DNA from: Spirosoma panaciterrae DSM 21099
GTDB lineage: Bacteria; Bacteroidota; Bacteroidia; Cytophagales; Spirosomataceae
NCBI RefSeq assembly: GCF_000374025.1
Contig: NZ_KB893184.1
Coordinates: forward strand, 248,001-312,000
Reading direction: 5' to 3'
Length of the DNA stretch: 64,000 bases
Translations under genes and position numbers: made by a program
The notes under the pieces: model-generated
Told to the model about the DNA's origin: nothing
Database searches by the model: none
Seen by the model: the letters and a program-made list of their open reading frames with translations, nothing else
Shown: in pieces, positions 45,201-54,356 of the stretch
Layout: every line of letters starts with the position of its first letter
How positions within the stretch are numbered: the first letter of the stretch is position 1

Positions 45201-48200
45201 GACGCTTTGCCCGGTGTACAGACTAAGGAGTTATCGACGGTGCAGTTTACGGGCGAGGTCGCGCAACTGTTTCCGGGAACGAACCCAAGAGCGCGAAACG
45301 AAAGCTATCTGGACGATTTTGAAGCGGCTCGTACCATTTATGACCTGACTCGTCAGCCGACACGCTGGCGGTTAGGCGCTACACCACAGCAGTTTCCGCA
45401 AGGTTCCTTTGCCGATCCATTGCCGTATGCTTATAATCGGGCGCTGATCTCGGTCTATACGGTTGATCCCAGTATTTTCGGTTCAACGGGTGTGCTGGGT
45501 GTATCTTCCAATATTGATGTGGACGATGCCAATTCACATGTATATGAGCGTCCATTCCTGCCGCAGGAGTTGTTTCCGGGTCGGTCGGCGCGTCCTGTTC
45601 AGTTGCCTGAAAATATTCTGGACGTAGCGTATTTCCCCAATGAACGGGGTATGTACAACTACAACCCCAATCTCGATCAGAACGGACACCTTCCTAATCC
45701 AAGAGGAAATTTTGGTTCGGTGACCCGAGCTATTGCGTCGGACATCGACTTCGATAATGCCAACATCGAGAACATCACGTTCTGGCTTATGGACCCGTTT
45801 GTGCCCGGTGAATCCGGTAAAATTCGGGGCGGGCCAGAAGCGAGCCAGTTTTTTGATAACACAGGCCGTATACGGGGTGGAAAACTGGTCTTTAACCTGG
45901 GCGATATTTCGGAAGATGTTATCAAGGACAGTCGCTACGAATTTGAGAATGGCTTCCCGCTCGATTCGGCCATTAGCTCCCGAAATCCGGGTACAGAAAC
46001 CACGGCCTGGGGCCGGGCGCCAACGCGTCAGTTTGTGACGAATGCTTTCCAGAGTGGTTCTCGTGAGCAGCAGGATATCGGACTGGACGGCCTCAGCAGC
46101 CAGCCGACCATTCCGGCTGGTGTAGTAGCCGAGAAAGATTTTTACAGAAACTATCTGAATACGATCCGAACCAAGGTTACCGATCCTACTGCATTGGCAC
46201 AGATCGAGGGCGATCCGTCGGGCGATGATTTTAAATTTTATCTGGGCGATGAGGCCGATCAGCAGAAGTACATCATTGCCCGCTACAAGCGGTATATGGG
46301 TATGGAGAATAACTCCCCCGAAAATACCAGCGCTAACCAATATCTGACACCGGCCTCATCGACCCTGCCCGATATTGAGGATCTTAACATCGATAATACC
46401 ATCAACGATAACGAAGCCTATTACGAATACGAGCTGGATCTGCAACCCGGAAAAATTGAAGTAGGCCAAAACAAATACATTGTCGATAAGGTATCCGTGC
46501 CTACAAAGGGGGCTCCTGGTGGTATCGTAAACTGGTATCAGTTCCGAATTCCGGTACGGGAATACCTGCGGAAGGTAGGGAGTATTAATGGCTTTAAATC
46601 CATCCGGTTTATGCGGATGTATCTGACGGATTTCGACAATCCGGTAGTCCTTCGCTTTGCTGAATTGCAGATGGAGGCCAACCAGTACCGTAAGTATACG
46701 GGCGACCTGAATCAGCACGGTTTGCAGGAAGTTCCCGAACCTTACGATGCCAACTTTACCGTATCGACGGTCAATATTGAAGAGAACAGCAGTACGCAGG
46801 TAACATCGCAGGGGGGCGATAAATACGTTTATTCGGTACCCCCCGGCTACGTTCGCGACCGCGATTACACCCAGCCTAACGTTGTTGAACTGAACGAACA
46901 GTCGATGCGCCTGAGCGTGACAAATCTGCGCGATGGTGATTCTCGTGGAGCGTTCAAAAACACGAATTTCAATCTGTTGTTCCGCGAGCGGCTCAAAATG
47001 TTCGTGCATATGCACAACCCCGACAACGAGAGCGGGCAGGTATCGGCGTTTGTGCGGCTTGGAACGGATTATACCGACAACTACTACGAAATTGAAATTC
47101 CTCGTCTGGTGGCTACGCTCCCAAGCGTGACCGATGCCGATGCCATCTGGCCAGCTGCTAACCAACTGGATATTGCGCTGGCAGAACTGATTAATCTGAA
47201 AGCAAATCGAAACCGCGAATTTGGCCGCCAGACTTCGCTGCCCTATACACAAACTTCCTCGAACGGTGTATATCAGATAACGGTAGTCGGTAACCCCGAT
47301 TTAAGTTCGGTTCAGTCGATCATGATTGGCGTGCGAAATCCGAAAATTCTGGGGGATGGCGAACGACCGAAAACATTTACCGTCTGGGTGGATGAACTGC
47401 GGGCTAATGGCTACGACCAACATGCGGGAACGGCAGCCGTAGCCGCTTTGAGCATGAAACTGGCCGATTTGGGTACGCTGACGGCTTCCGGGCGAATCAC
47501 AACTTTTGGCTTTGGGGGTGTGCAAAGTCGAATTGGGGATCGGGCCCTCGAAACAACTACGGAGTTTGGTTTATCGTCGGCTCTGGCCATCGATAAGTTT
47601 CTGCCAGCCACCTGGGGGTTGAAGATTCCATTCTATGTCAATTACGACCATCGGAATGTCGATCCACATTTCGATCCGCTCGATCCCGATATGCCCCTGG
47701 AAACGTCACTTTCGACCAAATCGAGCGAGGCAGAGCGCAACAGCTATCGTCAACTGGTGCAGGACAATACGACCCGACGCGGCTATAATTTCTCGAATGT
47801 CAGAAAGGTAAAGACGAACCCGAATGCTAAATCGCACTTCTGGGATATTGAAAACTTTGCCTTTACCTATGCTTTCAACGACATGAAGCGTACGAACATT
47901 CTGACCCAGGAGTACCTGCAACGGCAGAATAAAGGCGGCATTTCGTATACCTACAGCGCTCAGCCACGGGCGTTCGAACCATTCAAAAATGTTCAGTCGT
48001 TCGAGGCTCCTTACCTGCGCTGGCTGAAAGATTTCAACGTAACGCTGGTGCCGTCATTGGTTTCGATCCGAACCGACATGGACCGGAGTTATATCAAAAC
48101 CCAACTTCGCTCGTCGGATCTGACGACTAATGGGATTTTGCCACAGTTTGAAAAATACTTCCTGTTCAATCGCTACTACGATCTGACCTGGAACCTGACC

Positions 48201-50015
48201 CGTAGCCTGGTGCTTACCTACCATGCCCAGGCCAACGCGATCATTGACGAACCGGCGGGCGACATTAATACGCAGGCTAAGCGCGACTCGATCTGGAACA
48301 GCATCAAACATCTGGGACGGATCAAGAATTTTGTGCAGGACATTCGGGCTACGTATCGACTGCCGCTCGACAAAATTCCGCTGCTCGACTGGATTGCCGC
48401 TGATGCTACTTATGGCGTTGGCTACCAGTTTCAGGCAAACTCGTTCGGTATTGCCGATTCGCTGGGGGTTCCGTTTGGCAATATTATCCGTAACAACCGT
48501 GAACGAGGAGTAACAGGCCGGGTCGATTTGATTCGACTCTACAACAAAATACGGTATCTGCGTTTTGCCAATACGCCTGCCCCCGTTCGGAAAAACTTCG
48601 CCCGAAACCCCGGCGATATAGAAGAAATTGAGCGGGGGGATAGTAAAGTGCTGAAAAACTTTACACGAGCTTTGCTCACCGTTCGCGGAATCAACTTCTC
48701 GTACAATTTGCAGGAGTCGACTATTTTGCCGGGCTTTCTGCCGTCGCCCAAATTGTTCGGATTAAGTGCCGAAAATGCACCAGGACTGGCTTTTGTACTA
48801 GGTGGGCAGGATCGGAACATTGCCTACAAAGCAGCTCAAAAGGGCTGGCTGACGCCCAGTACGGTATTGAATACACCTTTCCAGCAGAACATAACCAAGA
48901 AGTTTACGGCCAGCACTACCCTCGAACCGTTCAAAGATTTCCGAATGCAGATAAACTGGCGTCTCGACCGGACGGATGCCTATCAGGAGTATTTCCGACC
49001 GGGCTCGCAGGGGGGACCGTTCGAAACGCAGTCGCCAGTACGGAGTGGGCAATTCAGTATGTCGTTCTGGTCGTTCCGTACGGCTTTTAAGGGGCTTCGG
49101 AGCGATAATACATCGGTGCTGTTCGACAGCCTGGAAAGTTATCGGACGTATTTTGCGGGCAAACTTAACCAACAGGCCCGGGAAGGTGGTCGGGCCGGAA
49201 CCTACGACCTGAATGCGCAGGACGTACTGATTCCGTCGTTTTTTGCCGCCTATAGTGGGCAGCAGAAAGAGAAAGCGAAGTTTTCGCCCTTCTACAATTT
49301 TCCGCTGCCTAACTGGCAGGTTACCTACAATGGCCTTTCAGGCTTAGGGTTTATCAGGAAAGCGTTTAGTGCGTTTACCATCAACCACAGCTATACATCG
49401 ACCTATAGTGTTGGTAATTACATCTCCAATCTGGATTATGGAGCCGCGTATGTCAATCTGGCTGTGCAGGACTTTGGGGTGGGTACACTGACGAACCAAT
49501 TGGGCCAGTTTATGCCCATTGTAGCCATGAGTACCATTACCATGTCGGAGAAATTTGCCCCAATGATTGGGGTTCAGGTGCAGACCAAGAACCGGATTAG
49601 TGGCCAATTGGCGTACAACCAGAGCCGGGATGTGGCTCTAAGTTTGTCGAATGCACAGGTGGCTGAGTTGAGCAACAAAGATCTGACCGCGTCGCTGGGC
49701 TTTACCCGGCAAAACGTCCGGATTCCATTCCGCATCAATGGAGCCTATAAAAAGCTGAAAAACGACCTGACTTTCTCCTGCGCGCTTACCTTCCGGGATA
49801 CACGCACCATTCAGCGGAAACTGGATGCTGAACAGACCGTGACGGCTGGTAATGTGAATTTCCAGTTACGTCCGCAAATCAGCTACATCGTCAGTCGCCG
49901 GTTGAATTTCAACCTCTATTTCGACCGTACCTTCAACGATCCGCTTGTTTCCAACTCCTTCAAGCGAGCCACTACCTCGGGTGGTGTGCAGTTGAAGTTC
50001 AATCTGGCTGAATAG
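42300..50015 (+). CDS. sprA: SprA, type IX secretion translocon / gliding protein
   Basis: A 2571-residue protein, by far the largest here, matching SprA in size and features. SprA forms the giant outer-membrane pore through which T9SS cargo leaves the cell and is needed for gliding in Flavobacterium. After a hydrophobic leader (LTLGCWILLGLGVTVGQ) comes a basic/alanine-rich low-complexity stretch, then repeated beta-barrel blocks such as QINFNGKIGEKLGVLANFDT, RLDYAISRDISIGLTAMHMK and ARNESYLDDFEAARTIYDLT, and a C-terminus of barrel strands (RRLNFNLYFDRTF, GGVQLKFNLAE). A second ATG at 42372 may be the true start. It is transcribed alone; gldF lies 5.5 kb downstream. Confidence 0.95.
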   Translation: MGRFWPFDRKTFHTLLILNPKVPSMVNPYFVHIPVIHQAFSVVGRFSFGANGWLTLGCWILLGLGVTVGQNQPAPARRGAAARRQQAANDSARAEARRKAIARADSVKQAIQDRNDSIRAARSANRRPTVNWPDRRATRFSERPSRSPFILRDPKGVSTDFRLGPNGGIGVTERVRSGVSLSGAPPANNTPGRNEPITPATSTTTAPGQPIPGLSLPPSQFGLPYRPAETIPYSTYNQIQNQTLEQNLWREYGAKRDGQSAISGRGLIPKLELPPVIDRLFGGSQVDFKPNGFVTLDFGYLYQFNDNPAYPVRQRRTGNFLFNEQISINFNGKIGEKLGVLANFDTKASFNFENALKLNYRPGGGLPAFGTGQGMPSLPGLPNAPNLPNAPNIPGVNGSMPGMPNFTPQNESIIQGLEVGNISWAVNSQLIPGVQNLFGIKTQLRFGKLNATLVASQQRSRKNEIVLRGGTSNRPFEIRADNYDENQHFFLSQFFRANYEASLKTLPQVTSGVNVTRVEVYVTNRTNTTETLRNIVGFQDLGEGNPYNQTNGNLAPFSRNNRTPTDNSSNGLFTKLTAQPNQPFRQIDQTNDQLVNSFQLAKGTDYDLLRGAKRLTDKEFRLQPDLGYISLVTPLRNDEILAVAYEYTYQGRRYKVGELTEDYQSRRADEVLVLKLLKSSTLRNNLQLPMWNLMMKNIYPLSTSQITRQGFQLRIIYKDDLTGIDNPNLQEGRRTQNRPLVQLFGMDRLNQQLDAQPDGNFDYVENYTIDSRYGKIIFPVLEPFGSYLEKQFDADEDALKAKYVFRQLYTTTKADAAQLAERNKFFLKGSFQSGNGADVQLPYGVNEQSVQVTAGGVPLTPGQDYVLDGQSGRLRIINESVTNSGREIRISYEQPDLFQNQIRTLIGTRLDYAISRDISIGLTAMHMKETPAGFLTRVALGNEPVNNTIVGLNANIRKDAPGLTRLLDALPGVQTKELSTVQFTGEVAQLFPGTNPRARNESYLDDFEAARTIYDLTRQPTRWRLGATPQQFPQGSFADPLPYAYNRALISVYTVDPSIFGSTGVLGVSSNIDVDDANSHVYERPFLPQELFPGRSARPVQLPENILDVAYFPNERGMYNYNPNLDQNGHLPNPRGNFGSVTRAIASDIDFDNANIENITFWLMDPFVPGESGKIRGGPEASQFFDNTGRIRGGKLVFNLGDISEDVIKDSRYEFENGFPLDSAISSRNPGTETTAWGRAPTRQFVTNAFQSGSREQQDIGLDGLSSQPTIPAGVVAEKDFYRNYLNTIRTKVTDPTALAQIEGDPSGDDFKFYLGDEADQQKYIIARYKRYMGMENNSPENTSANQYLTPASSTLPDIEDLNIDNTINDNEAYYEYELDLQPGKIEVGQNKYIVDKVSVPTKGAPGGIVNWYQFRIPVREYLRKVGSINGFKSIRFMRMYLTDFDNPVVLRFAELQMEANQYRKYTGDLNQHGLQEVPEPYDANFTVSTVNIEENSSTQVTSQGGDKYVYSVPPGYVRDRDYTQPNVVELNEQSMRLSVTNLRDGDSRGAFKNTNFNLLFRERLKMFVHMHNPDNESGQVSAFVRLGTDYTDNYYEIEIPRLVATLPSVTDADAIWPAANQLDIALAELINLKANRNREFGRQTSLPYTQTSSNGVYQITVVGNPDLSSVQSIMIGVRNPKILGDGERPKTFTVWVDELRANGYDQHAGTAAVAALSMKLADLGTLTASGRITTFGFGGVQSRIGDRALETTTEFGLSSALAIDKFLPATWGLKIPFYVNYDHRNVDPHFDPLDPDMPLETSLSTKSSEAERNSYRQLVQDNTTRRGYNFSNVRKVKTNPNAKSHFWDIENFAFTYAFNDMKRTNILTQEYLQRQNKGGISYTYSAQPRAFEPFKNVQSFEAPYLRWLKDFNVTLVPSLVSIRTDMDRSYIKTQLRSSDLTTNGILPQFEKYFLFNRYYDLTWNLTRSLVLTYHAQANAIIDEPAGDINTQAKRDSIWNSIKHLGRIKNFVQDIRATYRLPLDKIPLLDWIAADATYGVGYQFQANSFGIADSLGVPFGNIIRNNRERGVTGRVDLIRLYNKIRYLRFANTPAPVRKNFARNPGDIEEIERGDSKVLKNFTRALLTVRGINFSYNLQESTILPGFLPSPKLFGLSAENAPGLAFVLGGQDRNIAYKAAQKGWLTPSTVLNTPFQQNITKKFTASTTLEPFKDFRMQINWRLDRTDAYQEYFRPGSQGGPFETQSPVRSGQFSMSFWSFRTAFKGLRSDNTSVLFDSLESYRTYFAGKLNQQAREGGRAGTYDLNAQDVLIPSFFAAYSGQQKEKAKFSPFYNFPLPNWQVTYNGLSGLGFIRKAFSAFTINHSYTSTYSVGNYISNLDYGAAYVNLAVQDFGVGTLTNQLGQFMPIVAMSTITMSEKFAPMIGVQVQTKNRISGQLAYNQSRDVALSLSNAQVAELSNKDLTASLGFTRQNVRIPFRINGAYKKLKNDLTFSCALTFRDTRTIQRKLDAEQTVTAGNVNFQLRPQISYIVSRRLNFNLYFDRTFNDPLVSNSFKRATTSGGVQLKFNLAE

Positions 50016-50022
50016 ACTCTGG

Positions 50023-50367
50023 CTAGTCCGGAAACAGGCCAATTTTATGGATTAGGTATCGCCTGACCTGCTCAATTTCGGCGGCTGCTTCGTCCATTTT
50101 CTGAAGCTGAGCTTCCAGTATAGCTCGTTTTTCGGCATTGGTTAAGCGCCCTGCCCACCAGTCCATGAATTTTTCCTGAATATCTTTGAGTGTAAAGCCC
50201 ATCGCCTTGATGAACTTAATCTGTAATAACGCAGTCACATGGGATTCATCGTACTGCCGACGCCCTCGGCGGCTAGTTCTCAGGCTTTGCATAAGATGTA
50301 GCTTTTCATAAAAACGGATTGTATCGACGGTAAAACCTGTTCGATCGGCTAGCTCACGGATATACAT
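50023..50367 (-). CDS. MerR-family transcriptional regulator
   Basis: A 114-residue regulator. The N-terminal helix-turn-helix is typical: MYIRELADRTGFTVDTIRFY (the YEK start of the wing follows), then RTSRRGRRQYDESHVTALLQ and IKAMGFTLKDIQEKF. The C-terminal dimerisation helix carries no metal-binding cysteines, so a metal sensor is unlikely; an organic or redox ligand is possible. It converges with sprA and is divergent from an SDR gene across 64 bases that hold a perfect 14-bp palindrome. Confidence 0.92.
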   Translation of the reverse strand: MYIRELADRTGFTVDTIRFYEKLHLMQSLRTSRRGRRQYDESHVTALLQIKFIKAMGFTLKDIQEKFMDWWAGRLTNAEKRAILEAQLQKMDEAAAEIEQVRRYLIHKIGLFPD

Positions 50368-50398
50368 ATTTCTAAAAAATTCAGCGTAGTGGGAATTC

Positions 50399-50412
50399 TG
50401 GAGTTAACTCCA
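50399..50412. promoter_or_regulatory. MerR operator palindrome
   Basis: TGGAGTTAACTCCA is a perfect 14-bp palindrome, 32 bases upstream of the merR start and 20 bases upstream of the SDR gene start. Its core GTTAAC is the same as in SoxR-type operators. Its position between the divergent genes marks it as the regulator's binding site. Confidence 0.75.
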
Positions 50413-50431
50413 CTTTGTTGATAATGCGAAT

Positions 50432-51259
50432 ATGAAACCATTCAAACCCATGTCAAAAACAATTTTTATTACTGGTGCCTCGAGCGGTTTAGGCAAGGCC
50501 GCAACGATTTTGTTTGCCAATAAAGGGTGGAATGTCATTGCCACTATGCGTAAACCTGAACAGGATACAGAGTTGGCTCAACTGGAAAGAGTTCAGTTGC
50601 TTCCTTTAGACGTTACAAACCTGGACCAGATACAAAGTGTAGCCCAACAGGTAATTGGTATGGGCGATATAGATGTCGTTTTCAATAATGCAGGCTATGG
50701 GCTGTTTGGTCCACTGGAAGGTACAACCGACGAACAAATCGTTCGGGAAATTGAAACCAATCTACTTGGTGTAATTCGGGTTACGCAGGCCTTTATTCCT
50801 CATTTCCGGAAAAAAGGATCAGGCTTGTTTATTACCACTACCTCAATTGGTGGTCTGGTGACTTTTCCGTTCAACTCAGTATATCATGCTACAAAGTGGG
50901 CTTTAGAGGGCTGGAGCGAAAGCTTGGCGTATGAGCTGTCGACAGTTGGTATCGGTGTCAAAACCGTTTCTCCGGGGGGTATAAAAACCGATTTTGCCGG
51001 TCGTTCGCTGGTATCGGCTCAGCATGAAGCCTATACTGACTCAGTGGCAAAAGTATATGCTGTATTTTCGGACCCTCAACGGTTAGATACGTATTCAACA
51101 CCTGAACAAATTGCCGAAGTGGTGTATGTAGCCGCTACGGATGGTAAAAGCCAGTTGCGCTATGTAGCAGGTGAGGATGCCCAGGCTACTTACGCCCTGC
51201 GCCTGCAAGTAGGTGACGAAGCATTCCGGCAAGGAATAGACCAGCGATTTTTTCAATAG
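50432..51259 (+). CDS. Short-chain dehydrogenase/reductase
   Basis: A 275-residue classical SDR. The cofactor motif is TGASSGLGKAA, NNAGYG appears at 85-90, and the catalytic YxxxK is Tyr151-Lys155 (YHATK), with Ser138 upstream. The C-terminal part (LVSAQHEAYTDSVAKVYAVF) resembles plain oxidoreductases of the group. A second ATG at 50450 would remove six residues. The gene is controlled by the divergent MerR regulator, so it probably handles the regulator's ligand, for example a reactive carbonyl compound (inference). Confidence 0.9.
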   Translation: MKPFKPMSKTIFITGASSGLGKAATILFANKGWNVIATMRKPEQDTELAQLERVQLLPLDVTNLDQIQSVAQQVIGMGDIDVVFNNAGYGLFGPLEGTTDEQIVREIETNLLGVIRVTQAFIPHFRKKGSGLFITTTSIGGLVTFPFNSVYHATKWALEGWSESLAYELSTVGIGVKTVSPGGIKTDFAGRSLVSAQHEAYTDSVAKVYAVFSDPQRLDTYSTPEQIAEVVYVAATDGKSQLRYVAGEDAQATYALRLQVGDEAFRQGIDQRFFQ

Positions 51260-51358
51260 ATACAGTGAAGCCATTATTCTACATAGTTCGACCGCAATGG
51301 ATCCGACTAACAATTCGGTTGTTTAGAGGTTGAATGATTAAACCCAATTAACGCACAC

Positions 51359-52414
51359 ATGAAATACAACCAGCTTGGAAATACCGGCGTACTCGTCTCT
51401 GAACTATGCCTGGGAACGATGACCTTTGGTGGAAATGGCTACTGGAAAGCCATGGGCGAACTTCAGCAGAATGCCGTTAACGACATCGTGAAAACGGCCG
51501 TCGATAATGGTATTAATTTTATTGACACGGCCAATGTGTATTCGTTCGGGGAATCCGAACGGCTGCTGGGGCAGGCCATCAAGTCGCTGGGGTTGTCGCG
51601 CGATGAACTCGTCATTGCCACCAAAGTGCGCGGGCGTATGGGCGAAGGGAAAAACCAGGTGGGCCTGGGCCGATTCCAGATCATGCAGCAGATTGAGGGA
51701 AGTCTGAAACGCCTGCAAATGGATCATGTCGATCTGTATCAAATTCACGGGTTCGATCCAATTACTCCGCTCGAAGAAACGATGCGTGGACTGGAAGATG
51801 TCGTGCGCAGTGGGAAAGTACGCTACATTGGCTGCTCTAATCTGGCGGCCTGGCAGGTGATGAAAGCCAATGGCATTGCCGAGAAATATGGCTGGACCAG
51901 GTTCATCTCGACCCAGAACTACTATTCCATTGCCGGGCGTGACATCGAAAACGAGATTGTACCGATGGTGCAGGACCAGAACATGGCTATTCTGCCCTGG
52001 AGTCCACTGGCCGGTGGGTTCTTATCCGGAAAATATACCCGTGACAATAAGCCCGAAGGCGACTCGCGACGGCTGGAGTTCAATTTTCCTCCCGTCAATC
52101 AGGATCGGGCGTATGATATGATTGATGTGATGCAGACCATTGGCGATGCTCACGGTGTGTCGGTGGCTCGTATTGCCCTGGCCTGGGTGCTGGCTCAACC
52201 GGCGGTTACGAGTGTAATCATCGGGGCTAAAAATACCGATCAATTGCTGGACAATATCAAAGCCGTAGAAGTAAGCTTAACCAATGAGCAACTCGAACAG
52301 CTCGACCAGGTAAGTGGGAACCCAAAACCCTACCCACAGTGGATGATTCAGCGCCAAAGCAGCGATCGGCTGGGAGCGTATAATTTTACCCCGCCATCGA
52401 TTGTTGTAAAGTAA
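51359..52414 (+). CDS. Aldo/keto reductase
   Basis: A 351-residue NADPH-dependent reductase. Visible motifs are LCLGTMTFGGNGYWKAMG, FIDTANVYSFGESERLLG (catalytic Asp and Tyr), IATKVRGRMGEG (Lys), VDLYQIHGFDP (His) and the C-terminal cofactor loop VIIGAKNTDQLLDN. The order and spacing match the AKR barrel. It lies 99 bases after the SDR gene on the same strand and may be co-regulated with it. The substrate is unknown. Confidence 0.92.
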   Translation: MKYNQLGNTGVLVSELCLGTMTFGGNGYWKAMGELQQNAVNDIVKTAVDNGINFIDTANVYSFGESERLLGQAIKSLGLSRDELVIATKVRGRMGEGKNQVGLGRFQIMQQIEGSLKRLQMDHVDLYQIHGFDPITPLEETMRGLEDVVRSGKVRYIGCSNLAAWQVMKANGIAEKYGWTRFISTQNYYSIAGRDIENEIVPMVQDQNMAILPWSPLAGGFLSGKYTRDNKPEGDSRRLEFNFPPVNQDRAYDMIDVMQTIGDAHGVSVARIALAWVLAQPAVTSVIIGAKNTDQLLDNIKAVEVSLTNEQLEQLDQVSGNPKPYPQWMIQRQSSDRLGAYNFTPPSIVVK

Positions 52415-52484
52415 CCGTACTGAAAAGCCACGTATGATTCTTGTCACCAAGGGCAGACTTTCTGATTGGGTAAGTAAAGCGTGG

Positions 52485-52516
52485 TTTGCAAATTCGGTAC
52501 AGGCTACCGTATTTTG
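52485..52516 (+). promoter_or_regulatory. Probable gcvH promoter
   Basis: TTTG at 52485-52488 and TATTTTG at 52510-52516 are 21 bases apart, close to the Bacteroidota TTTG/TAnnTTTG arrangement, and lie 27 bases before the gcvH ATG. Confidence 0.5.
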
Positions 52517-52543
52517 TAGGTGTCATAGATAATCACCCCTACA

Positions 52544-52927
52544 ATGAATTTTCCCGCAGAACTGAGTTATACGGAGGATCACGAGTGGATTCGGATCGAA
52601 GAGGACGGTACGGCCGTAGTTGGTATTACGGATTTCGCGCAGCATGAACTGGGCGATATTATTTTCGTTGACATCAATACTGTTGGCCAAACGCTGGCAA
52701 AAGGTGATGTTTTTGGCGCTGTAGAAGCCGTTAAAACCGTTTCGGACCTGTTTTTGCCGATCGAAGGTGAAATTCTGGAATTGAACTCGGCCGTTGAGAA
52801 AAAGCCTGAACTGCTCAATACCGATCCCTATGGCGAAGGCTGGATTATTCGTCTGAAACCGACCGATGGTACCCAGAAAGATGACCTGCTGACGGCTGAT
52901 GCGTACCAGAAACTGGTAGGTGCCTGA
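52544..52927 (+). CDS. gcvH: Glycine cleavage system H protein
   Basis: A 127-residue lipoyl carrier that shuttles the aminomethyl group between the P, T and L proteins of glycine cleavage. The lipoylated lysine is Lys64 in VEAVKTVSDLF, within the hammerhead fold; YTEDHEWIRIEEDG and GITDFAQHELGDIIFVD are typical N-terminal strands. The length matches the family. No other gcv gene is adjacent, which is common in Bacteroidota. It has its own probable promoter and a terminator after the stop. Confidence 0.97.
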   Translation: MNFPAELSYTEDHEWIRIEEDGTAVVGITDFAQHELGDIIFVDINTVGQTLAKGDVFGAVEAVKTVSDLFLPIEGEILELNSAVEKKPELLNTDPYGEGWIIRLKPTDGTQKDDLLTADAYQKLVGA

Positions 52928-52945
52928 TTGATGAACTGCATGTAT

Positions 52946-52972
52946 AAAAGGCTCCGAAGGGGCCTTTTTTTT
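52946..52972 (+). terminator. gcvH terminator
   Basis: AAAAGGCTCC at 52946-52955 pairs with GGGGCCTTTT after the GAA loop, with one G-U pair, and ends in eight T. Confidence 0.85.
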
Positions 52973-53027
52973 AGATAATTACTTCACATTTACAGTCCCT
53001 CTTTGCAAAAAGCAGCGGAAGTTTTTT

Positions 53028-54356
53028 ATGCAATTTCTCATCCGTTCTGCCCGTATAGTCGATGCTGCTTCGTCGTTCGACGGGCAGGTAGTTGATATTC
53101 TGGTTGACAACGGACTGATTCGTCAAATTGGCGAAAATCTGTCTGCTGATACAGAGACTCCGGTTGTTGAATCGGAAAACCTTCATGTTTCGTCGGGCTG
53201 GATCGACATGCGCGTGCTGGCGCAGGACCCCGGCTATGAACATAAAGAAGACCTGACCAGTGTTTGTCGGGCGGCTGCTGCCGGTGGCTTTACGGATATT
53301 GCCGTATTGCCTAATACACAGCCGGTGGTGGACGACAAGGGAATGCTGGGCTACGTTCGGCGCATGGCCGAAGGGCAACCCGTGACGGTACATCCTATTG
53401 CTGCCGTTACCAAAAAGGCTGCCGGTGAAGACTTTACAGAAATGCTCGATCTGCATCAGGCGGGCGCTGTAGCTTTTTCTGACGGTACACATCCGCTTCA
53501 GAACCCGGATTTATTACTGAAAACCCTGCAATACCTCCAGCCAATCAATGGCTTGCTGATGAATCGGCCGGAGGAGCAGTTACTGACTCGATTCGGTCAG
53601 ATGCACGAGGGTATCCAAAGTACGTTATTGGGATTAAAAGGGTTACCTGCCCTGGCCGAAGAGTTGATAATTGAGCGCGACTTGCGGCTGCTGGATTATG
53701 TGCTTGGGGCAGAGGGTATTGGGCAGAGGGGTGTGGGGATGAGTACTGACGCTGCCCTAGGCCCAGTGCCCTCTGCTATTCACTTTTCGACCATTTCCTC
53801 GGCGCGTTCGGTCGAATTGATCCGACAGGCCAAGGCGGCCGGTGCGCCTGTGAGTTGTGATGTGGCGGTGCATCAACTGGTTTTTGACGACTCGGCGCTG
53901 GCTGGTTTCGATACCAATCTGAAAGTAAATCCACCGTTCCGTTCTGCGGCTGATGTCTCGGCTCTGTGGGCAGGCCTGGCCGATGGAACCATTGATGCAA
54001 TCGTATCGGACCATTCGCCCCAGGATGCTGAAAGCAAAAATCTTGAATTTGATCAGGCTGAGTTTGGCATGATTGGTCTGGAAACGGTTTTTCCGGTTCT
54101 CCTAACGCACAATCGGAACCTGCCACTGGCCCAATTGATCGAAAAGCTTACCGTTCGTCCGCGTGAAATTCTGCGCTTGCCATCCCATTCTATAGCCGAA
54201 GGGGAGTTAGCCAGTTTGACGCTTTTTGACCCAACCCGAGCGTGGGTGTATGAACGAACGTTCTCTAAATCGAAAAACTCACCGTTTCTTGGCATGGCAT
54301 TCACAGGATGCGTTATCGGCACTGTTCATCAGGGCCAGTTGATTCGTACATCATGA
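53028..54356 (+). CDS. pyrC: Dihydroorotase homologue lacking metal ligands
   Basis: A 442-residue amidohydrolase-fold protein close to type I dihydroorotase, which closes carbamoyl aspartate to dihydroorotate. Family regions are clear: SSGWIDMRVLAQDPGYEHKE, AAAAGGFTDIAVLPNTQPV, VHPIAAVTKKA, STLLGLKGLPALAEE and DAIVSDHSPQDAESK. However, the DxHxH metal motif reads D-M-R-V-L at 60-64, the HISH motif reads H-F-S-T at 252-255, and MNRPEEQ replaces the usual HCED. Only Asp328-His329 and His122 remain of the expected ligands. It may be inactive and act with aspartate carbamoyltransferase, as pyrX does in pseudomonads, or use another geometry. It overlaps the next gene as ATGA. Confidence 0.85.
   Translation: MQFLIRSARIVDAASSFDGQVVDILVDNGLIRQIGENLSADTETPVVESENLHVSSGWIDMRVLAQDPGYEHKEDLTSVCRAAAAGGFTDIAVLPNTQPVVDDKGMLGYVRRMAEGQPVTVHPIAAVTKKAAGEDFTEMLDLHQAGAVAFSDGTHPLQNPDLLLKTLQYLQPINGLLMNRPEEQLLTRFGQMHEGIQSTLLGLKGLPALAEELIIERDLRLLDYVLGAEGIGQRGVGMSTDAALGPVPSAIHFSTISSARSVELIRQAKAAGAPVSCDVAVHQLVFDDSALAGFDTNLKVNPPFRSAADVSALWAGLADGTIDAIVSDHSPQDAESKNLEFDQAEFGMIGLETVFPVLLTHNRNLPLAQLIEKLTVRPREILRLPSHSIAEGELASLTLFDPTRAWVYERTFSKSKNSPFLGMAFTGCVIGTVHQGQLIRTS

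Noticed and set aside
45534..47252. Two long minus-strand frames inside sprA
   Set aside because: They are antisense frames made by the codon bias of sprA and show no domain motifs.
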